From Planctomycetota bacterium (GTDB lineage: Bacteria > Planctomycetota > UBA1135), in NCBI GenBank assembly GCA_002705055.1, contig PAHY01000032.1, forward strand, positions 1-64,000: a DNA stretch of 64,000 nt, in the 5' to 3' direction. This document shows positions 59,245 through 64,000 of this stretch, piece by piece. A program made the translations under genes and the position numbers. Position 1 is the stretch's first letter; the number at the start of each line of letters is the position of its first letter. The notes beneath the pieces were generated by a model. It made no database searches and was not told where the DNA came from. It saw only the letters and a list, made by a program, of their open reading frames with translations.

Positions 59245-60167
59245 GATGCCGATGCCGCGAAATAGCGGTCGTTCATCTGGTCCATGAACTTTTTGCAGAT
59301 CTCGGTCGCCTCCCAGGCGTCCGGCCAGAAGCACAGGTCGATGGTCCACCAGTCGTGGTTGAGCTCGACCTTGGCCAGCTCGGGGATCAGCGCGTCGAAG
59401 TCGAGCACGCCCTGGCCGAAGGGCAGGTGCATCGAGGTCTCGTCTTCGCCGTTCTCATCCTTGTGGCAGGTGTTGTCCGAATCGATCAGGTGAATGTGAT
59501 TGATCCGATCCTTGAGCATGCGGATGAACTCGACCTGCCCGCCTGCGAGGGTCTCCTTCTCGCCAGGGTGACGCGAGCCGACGACCGAGCACATGTGGCC
59601 GTGGCTGGTGTCGTAGAGCACACCAAAGTTGGAGTCATCGACGGCGTCGAGCATGCGGACCACATCCGAGGGCTTGTTGAAGGCGAAGCCCGGCTCAAAC
59701 TCCCAGGTCATGTAGAGGCCGTGATCCTTGGCGATCTCATTGCACTGCTGAAAGGTGCTGGTGACGCGCTGGAAGGCGGTGGCTTCATCGACCTGATCGA
59801 AGATGGTCGGCGGCTGCACGGTGTCGACCCGAATCCCGCCGATGCCCAGATCGCGCGCGAACACGCAGTTCTTGGTGAACTCGGCGATGTACGAGCTGGG
59901 GTCGTCGGTGTCGATCAGGTGCTCGGCCCAGAGGTTGGCGGCCAGGCCGCTGAATGCCAGCCCGTGTCCCTTCATCTGCTCGACCACAGCCTGGCGCTGC
60001 TCGGCGCTGGGCAGATCATCCGGGTTCGGGTGCGGCGGGAAGCCGCCCAGCTCGAGGCCGTCAAAGCCCAGGGCCGCCAGCTTGCTGCAGACGGTCTCGA
60101 AGTCGACGGGCTTGTCCGCGTACGGGCCGATGGTGTAGGCCCAGGAACCGATGGAGATGCGTTTCAT
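59241..60167 (-). CDS. Sugar phosphate isomerase/epimerase-type TIM barrel
   Basis: A 308-residue xylose-isomerase-like protein (AP endonuclease family 2 fold). It starts [20 protein letters not shown], with [20 protein letters not shown], then metal-ligand strands [17 protein letters not shown] (Glu), [19 protein letters not shown] (Asp/His), HIHLIDSDN (His/Asp) and [14 protein letters not shown]. IolE-, IolI- and 3-keto-epimerase-like enzymes belong here; the exact reaction is unknown. It overlaps the Gfo/Idh/MocA gene by 4 bases and follows the SDR gene after a 39-base gap with a hairpin. Confidence 0.9.
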   Translation of the reverse strand: MKRISIGSWAYTIGPYADKPVDFETVCSKLAALGFDGLELGGFPPHPNPDDLPSAEQRQAVVEQMKGHGLAFSGLAANLWAEHLIDTDDPSSYIAEFTKNCVFARDLGIGGIRVDTVQPPTIFDQVDEATAFQRVTSTFQQCNEIAKDHGLYMTWEFEPGFAFNKPSDVVRMLDAVDDSNFGVLYDTSHGHMCSVVGSRHPGEKETLAGGQVEFIRMLKDRINHIHLIDSDNTCHKDENGEDETSMHLPFGQGVLDFDALIPELAKVELNHDWWTIDLCFWPDAWEATEICKKFMDQMNDRYFAASAS

Positions 60168-60196
60168 GTTCGGGGGTGAGGCTGTGGGAAGAACGG

Positions 60197-60227
60197 GGCG
60201 GCGCGCCTAGTAAGTCGCGCGACCGCC
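60197..60227 (-). terminator. Hairpin with SDR stop codon in its loop
   Basis: GGCGGCGCGC (60197-60206) pairs with GCGCG-A-CCGCC (60217-60227, one bulged A) around a 10-base loop starting CTAG. The loop contains the SDR stop (complement of 60207-60209). It lies between two genes of the same direction, so it may be an attenuating or mRNA-processing hairpin rather than a full terminator. Confidence 0.5.
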
Positions 60228-60968
60228 GGAAATGTCGAAGCAGGAGCCGGTCGTGAAGCTGCAGTCCTCGCTGGCGAGGTAGTGCACCAGAGCGGCGACT
60301 TCTTCGGGCCGGCCGGTGCGGCCGACGGGGATCTTGGACACCATGTAATCGATGGTCTCCTGGCTGACCTGGTCGAGCATCGGGGTGTGAATCACCGCCG
60401 GCGCGACCGAATGCACGCGGATCTCGGTATCGGCGAGCTCCTTGCCAAGCGACTTGGTCATGCCGATCACGCCGGCCTTCGAGGCCGAGTAGGGCCCCAA
60501 CTTGGGGTTGCCCTCCTTGCCCGCGATCGACGCGATGTTGATGATGCGGCCGTACTTGCTGGCGCGCATCGGCCCGAGGGCGGCTCGGTTGCACAGCCAG
60601 GCCCCGGTCAGGTTGATGTCGAGCACCTGGCGCCATTCGTCGGCGGAAGTCTCCCAGGCGTAGGCGTTGCGCCCGACGATCGCCGCCGAGGTGACCAGGA
60701 TGTCGTAGCTCCCCAACTGGTCCACGACCTGCTGGGTCATGGCCTCGACCTGCGCTTCGTCGGTGACGTCGATCACGCAGGCGATCGCGGTGTGACCGGC
60801 CGCCTGCAGCTCGGCGACGGCGGCGTCGGACGCGGCCTGATCCAGGTCGACGACGGCGATCTTCGCCCCCGCAGCCGCCAGGCGGTGTGCGATCGCGAGA
60901 CCAATGCCACGCGCGCCGCCGGTGATCACCGCGACGCGTCCATCCAGGGAGAAGTGAGGGAGTTCCAT
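60207..60968 (-). CDS. Short-chain dehydrogenase/reductase
   Basis: A 253-residue classical SDR. It has the cofactor motif TGGARGIG (residues 16-23), the helix alpha-4 box as VTSAAIVGRN (TSAA where NNAG is usual), and the catalytic S147 (INIASIAGK), Y160 and K164 (YSASKAG). The C-terminus ITGS-like block reads FTTGSCFDISGGRATY. Asp41 after the second strand (VVDLDQ) suggests NAD preference. It is the first gene of the minus-strand sugar cluster; a TAGGAT hexamer lies 22 bases upstream (60991-60996). Confidence 0.92.
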   Translation of the reverse strand: MELPHFSLDGRVAVITGGARGIGLAIAHRLAAAGAKIAVVDLDQAASDAAVAELQAAGHTAIACVIDVTDEAQVEAMTQQVVDQLGSYDILVTSAAIVGRNAYAWETSADEWRQVLDINLTGAWLCNRAALGPMRASKYGRIINIASIAGKEGNPKLGPYSASKAGVIGMTKSLGKELADTEIRVHSVAPAVIHTPMLDQVSQETIDYMVSKIPVGRTGRPEEVAALVHYLASEDCSFTTGSCFDISGGRATY

Positions 60969-61116
60969 GCCGAGTCTTGGATCGGCTCGGATCCTAGCAC
61001 GCCTTCGCCGCCCGCTTCGGCTTGATCCCGCCGCTCCACGGATGAATCGCGCCGTGCACGAGCCACCCCCCGCGCGGACCCGTTATTCTCGATTCGACCC
61101 CGGCCCATTGCTTCCG

Positions 61117-62523
61117 ATGATCTCGCGCCTGCTTCTTGTTTTTACCGCTGCCTTGCTGAGCAGCCTTCCCGCCTCTGCCCAACAGACCGCGGACGAAGAC
61201 CCGCCGCGGCTGCTGTTCCTGACGCACTCCGCCGGCTTCGTGCACTCTGTGGTGCGGCGCCCCGCGCCGGGCGAGCTGGCGCACGCGGAGCGCATCTTGA
61301 CCGAAGCCGCGGAGGGTCGCCTGATCGTCGACTGCACCCAGGACTGCTCGACCATCAACGCTGAGAACCTCGCGAAGTATGACGCGGTGCTGTTCTACAC
61401 CACCGGCGAGCTGCCGATCAGCGAGGAAGGCAAGGCGGCGTTGATCGAATGGACCCGCACCGGCGGCGCTTTCTGCGGCGTGCACTGCGCGACCGACACC
61501 TTCTATCAGTTCCCCGACTACATGGGCCTGGTCGGCGGCGCCTTCGACGGCCACCCCTGGCACGAGCAGGTCACGATGAAGGTCGAGGACCGCTCCCACC
61601 CCGCCACGGCGCACCTCGGCGAGAAGTGGGTGCTGGTCGACGAGATCTACCAGTTCAAGTGGTGGCGCCGGCACCCCAACTACGTGCTGCTGTCGCTGGA
61701 CACCGGCGCGACGGATGTGGCCCGCGGCAAGCGCGCCGACCGCGACTACGCCAACTCATGGTGCAAGGACTTCGGCCAGGGCAAGATGTTCTACACCGCG
61801 CTGGGTCATCGCGAGGACGTCTGGACCAACCCCGTCTTCCAGGAGCACCTGATCGGCGGCATCGAGTGGGCGATCGGCGGCGAGAGCGTCTCGGTGCCGA
61901 AGCCGGCGGAGGCGATCTCGCTGCTGGATGCCGGGCATCCGGGAACCCTGGCGGGATGGAAGCACCAGGACGGCGCGGCGGCGCAGTGGACTCTCGTCGG
62001 CGAGGGAACGGACCGCGCCATGCAGGTCAAGCCGGGCACCGGCAACCTGATGACGCGCGCGCAGCTGGGCGGCGACTTCCTGCTGCACGTCGAGTTCATG
62101 GTGCCCGAGACCCCGGCCGACAACCGCTGGCAGGACCGCGGCAACAGCGGCGTGTACATCCACGGCCGCTACGAAGTGCAGGTGCTCAACTCCTTCGGAA
62201 CGCCGGCCGCGGAATTGCGCGCCGGCGACTGCGGCGGCATCTACGGCAAGCACGTGGCGCGCGTCAACGCCTGCAAGCCGGCCGGCCAGTGGCAAAGCTA
62301 CGACATCGAGTTTCGCGCGCCGCGCCGCGACAAGGATGGCGCGAAGACTGAGAACGCCCGCATGAGCGTTTGGCAGAACGGCATCCTGATTCACGACGAC
62401 GTCGAGGTGGATTCCCCCACCGGCGCCGCCGCGGCCATGGATGAGCCGGGCTACGGCCCGCTGATGCTGCAGGACCACGGCCACGCCGTGAAATTCCGCA
62501 ACGTTTGGCTGCTGCCCCGGTAG
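61117..62523 (+). CDS. ThuA domain fused to a DUF1080 (3-keto-glycoside hydrolase/lyase type) domain
   Basis: A 468-residue exported protein (signal about 1-22, ending PASAQ). Residues about 28-255 form a ThuA-like glutamine-amidotransferase-fold domain (RLLFLTHSAGFVHSVVRR, GGAFCGVHCATDTFYQFPDY, GGAFDGHPWHEQVTMKVED, KMFYTALGHREDVWTN). Residues about 270-468 form a DUF1080/concanavalin-like domain (HLDVEF-type strand LLHVEFMVPET, RGNSGVYIHGRYEVQVLNSF, YDIEFRAPRRDKDG). DUF1080 enzymes cleave 3-keto-disaccharides and ThuA was first linked to trehalose oxidation, so this is probably a periplasmic 3-ketosugar enzyme. The start at 61117 is chosen for the signal; a TATTCT hexamer lies 27 bases upstream. 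Confidence 0.9.
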   Translation: MISRLLLVFTAALLSSLPASAQQTADEDPPRLLFLTHSAGFVHSVVRRPAPGELAHAERILTEAAEGRLIVDCTQDCSTINAENLAKYDAVLFYTTGELPISEEGKAALIEWTRTGGAFCGVHCATDTFYQFPDYMGLVGGAFDGHPWHEQVTMKVEDRSHPATAHLGEKWVLVDEIYQFKWWRRHPNYVLLSLDTGATDVARGKRADRDYANSWCKDFGQGKMFYTALGHREDVWTNPVFQEHLIGGIEWAIGGESVSVPKPAEAISLLDAGHPGTLAGWKHQDGAAAQWTLVGEGTDRAMQVKPGTGNLMTRAQLGGDFLLHVEFMVPETPADNRWQDRGNSGVYIHGRYEVQVLNSFGTPAAELRAGDCGGIYGKHVARVNACKPAGQWQSYDIEFRAPRRDKDGAKTENARMSVWQNGILIHDDVEVDSPTGAAAAMDEPGYGPLMLQDHGHAVKFRNVWLLPR

Positions 62524-62531
62524 GGGTTCGC

Positions 62532-63161
62532 ATGGCCTCCGAACCGAGCCGCCGCCCCATCCGGGCGCGCTCCGCCGGCTGGATCCAGTCGCTCGCGCGG
62601 GGTCTGGGCGCCGCGGGCCTCACGCCCAACGCCATCTCGACTCTGGGCATCGTCTTCGCCGCGGGCGGCGCTGCAGCTTTCTATTTCGCCGGCGCACAGG
62701 ATGGAGCGTGGCTGTGGTGGCTCGGCGCGCTGGGCATTCAGCTGCGCCTGATGTGCAACCTGCTTGACGGCCTGGTCGCCGTCGAGGGCGGCCAAGGTAG
62801 CCCGACGGGGCCGCTGTTCAACGAGGTCCCGGATCGTGTCGAGGATGCGCTGCTGCTGCTCGCCGCGGGCTACGGCGCGGGGGCTCCGGCCTGGGGTGTG
62901 GCCGCGACGCTGTTCGCGCTGTTCGCGCCCTACCTGCGCGCGACCGGCGTGGCGCTGGGTCAGGACGAGGACTTCGTCGGCCCCATGGCCAAGCAGCACC
63001 GCATGTTCACGCTCACGCTCGCCGCGATCCTAGCCGGCTTCGAGCTGGAGTTTGCGGTGGTCGAAGTGGCGCTGATCGTGATCACGGTCGGCACCGCGCT
63101 GACCTGCCTGATTCGACTGCAGCGAATCGCGCGCGGCCTGCGCCGCGGGGCAGGCGCGTGA
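62532..63161 (+). CDS. CDP-alcohol phosphatidyltransferase family protein
   Basis: A 209-residue integral membrane protein. The CDP-alcohol transferase motif is present in a variant form as N76-LL-D79-G80-LVA...D101-RVED105 (MCNLLDGLVAVEGG, FNEVPDRVED): the first Asp is Asn and the Arg after Ala is Val. The same variant occurs in a known YnbA-like clade. It should join CDP-diacylglycerol, or a related activated lipid, to an alcohol. The start at 62532 lies 8 bases after the DUF1080 gene. Its stop overlaps the acyltransferase start, forming a phospholipid operon. Confidence 0.85.
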   Translation: MASEPSRRPIRARSAGWIQSLARGLGAAGLTPNAISTLGIVFAAGGAAAFYFAGAQDGAWLWWLGALGIQLRLMCNLLDGLVAVEGGQGSPTGPLFNEVPDRVEDALLLLAAGYGAGAPAWGVAATLFALFAPYLRATGVALGQDEDFVGPMAKQHRMFTLTLAAILAGFELEFAVVEVALIVITVGTALTCLIRLQRIARGLRRGAGA

Positions 63162-63781
63162 TGCTGGCGACCCTGGTCGGCGAGCTGCTCTACGGCGTGA
63201 CCCGCTTCCTGGTCGGCGGCCACAGCATCTGGCGAGGGAGCCAGCCCGAGGCGCGCCAGCGCATCTACTTCGCCAATCACGCCAGCCACCTCGACACCAT
63301 GGTGGTCATGGCGGCGCTGCCCCCACGCCTGCGCGCGACGACGCACCCGGTCGCGGCGGCGGACTACTGGGGCCGTGGCTCGCTGCGTCGCTTCATCGCG
63401 TTGAAGGTGCTGCGCGCCACCCTGGTCGAGCGCGGCGGTAGCGAGGATCCGCTTGCCCCGCTGCGGGCCACCCTCGAGAGCGGCGAGTCGCTGGTGATCT
63501 TCCCTGAAGGCACGCGACGCAATGAGAGCCGCCCGGGCAACTTCAAATCCGGTCTTTACTGGCTGGCGCGCGATCGCCCCGAGCTTGAACTGGTGCCGGT
63601 CTACCTCAGCAATCTCGCCCGCGCTTTTCCCAAAGGTGCTTTGATCCCGGTGCCGATCACCTGCGTCGCTCACTTCGGCGAGCCGCTGCAGGTCGAGGAG
63701 GGCGAAGAGAAGGACGCCTTCCTGGCACGCGCCCACGCCGCGGTGTGCGCGCTGGCACCGCAGGAGCTCGCCGATGAGTGA
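63158..63781 (+). CDS. Lysophospholipid (1-acylglycerol-3-phosphate) acyltransferase
   Basis: A 207-residue PlsC-type acyltransferase with a single N-terminal hydrophobic helix, the HX4D motif (FANHASHLDTMV, near residue 40) and the substrate motif VIFPEGTRRNESRPG. It should place the second acyl chain on lysophosphatidate or a similar acceptor at the inner membrane. The first codon is GTG 63158, immediately followed by ATG 63161; both overlap the upstream stop. It overlaps the next gene by 8 bases. Confidence 0.9.
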   Translation: MMLATLVGELLYGVTRFLVGGHSIWRGSQPEARQRIYFANHASHLDTMVVMAALPPRLRATTHPVAAADYWGRGSLRRFIALKVLRATLVERGGSEDPLAPLRATLESGESLVIFPEGTRRNESRPGNFKSGLYWLARDRPELELVPVYLSNLARAFPKGALIPVPITCVAHFGEPLQVEEGEEKDAFLARAHAAVCALAPQELADE

Positions 63782-64000
63782 CACGATGCTGATCCTGTTT
63801 TCCGGCGTCCTCGGCCTGCTGGTCGTGGCATCCGGGGTCGGCTTCGCGCTGGGTCGCCGCGTGCGGACCCCGGCCGGGCGCGCCACCGTCGACAATCTGA
63901 ACGCGCGGATCAAAGCCTGGTGGCTGATGGTGGCCGTCTTCGCGCTGGCGACCACGCTGGGCAGCACGGTCACGCTGATGCTGTTCGCGCTGACCAGCTT
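63774..64000 (+). CDS. cdsA: Phosphatidate cytidylyltransferase, N-terminal part (runs off the window)
   Basis: The frame from ATG 63774 reads MSDTMLILFSGVLGLLVVAS, a membrane helix, then VGFALGRRVRTPAGRATV, NARIKAWWLMVAVFALATTL and a second hydrophobic stretch ending at the window edge. This matches the N-terminus of CdsA/YnbB-like enzymes that make CDP-diacylglycerol from phosphatidate and CTP. The catalytic C-terminal motif lies outside the window. Its place after the CDP-alcohol transferase and acyltransferase genes supports the call (compare E. coli ynbA-ynbB). Confidence 0.75.
   Translation, partial: MSDTMLILFSGVLGLLVVASGVGFALGRRVRTPAGRATVDNLNARIKAWWLMVAVFALATTLGSTVTLMLFALTS

Noticed and set aside
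1-64000. tRNA, rRNA, CRISPR array, complete insertion sequence, replication origin
   Set aside because: No cloverleaf, conserved rRNA segment, regularly spaced repeat, paired terminal inverted repeats or DnaA-box cluster was recognised by reading.

Overview
The window is a GC-rich, gene-dense bacterial chromosome segment with about 50 genes, many sharing 4-base ATGA start/stop overlaps. A high-GC member of the Planctomycetota, or a close PVC relative, is the best guess. The grounds are gene families typical of that group: a PVC-type haem-binding dehydrogenase (52310-54907), two sulfatase modules, a tandem sialate-acetylesterase-like protein, a ThuA-DUF1080 fusion, and Gfo/Idh/MocA plus sugar-isomerase genes. 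No rRNA, tRNA, CRISPR array or complete insertion sequence was seen. A possible transposase tail lies at the left edge.

Layout. 1-1861: transposase tail, Sel1-repeat lipoprotein, DUF4136 lipoprotein. 1858-14425 (minus): an energised outer-membrane uptake locus. It holds a beta-helix-like secreted protein, a helical lipoprotein, a TonB-dependent receptor, a DUF3450 coiled-coil protein, a long TtpC-type ExbB, a short ExbB, two tandem ExbD, TonB and a TPR lipoprotein. This resembles the Vibrio TonB2/TtpC arrangement, with ExbD doubled and a receptor built in. 14807-18362: M24 peptidase, cytosolic M23-like protein, lipoprotein, ATP-grasp-like protein. 18434-29748 (minus): a heavy-metal export operon (Cys-rich exported protein, TolC, CusB-like, CusA-like, four-fold TRASH/YHS-like protein, P1B-ATPase), less GC-rich by eye than its surroundings.

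29903-45807: S8 protease with PKD repeats, GST, TrhO, an outer-membrane-protein pair, two serine hydrolases, a DUF502 protein, a TetR regulator with a perfect palindromic operator, a sulfatase, and a 1374-residue fusion (sugar dehydrogenase, PKD, cytochrome c, CBM6, sulfatase). 45804-49057: an unusual acyltransferase with a fused E1 alpha-beta 2-oxoacid dehydrogenase. 49138-50533: three small, less GC-rich genes. 50629-62523: esterase-like protein, haem dehydrogenase, DNA glycosylase-like protein, then a sugar oxidation/isomerisation cluster ending in ThuA-DUF1080. 62532-64000: phospholipid genes (CDP-alcohol transferase, lysophospholipid acyltransferase, start of cdsA).

Two patterns recur across the window. 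Many first genes of transcription units have a TAnnnT -10-like hexamer only 5-11 bases before the start codon, predicting leaderless or nearly leaderless mRNAs. Several stop codons, usually in CTAG, sit in the loop of a hairpin at the end of the gene. All functions are inferred by reading the sequence; no database search was run.
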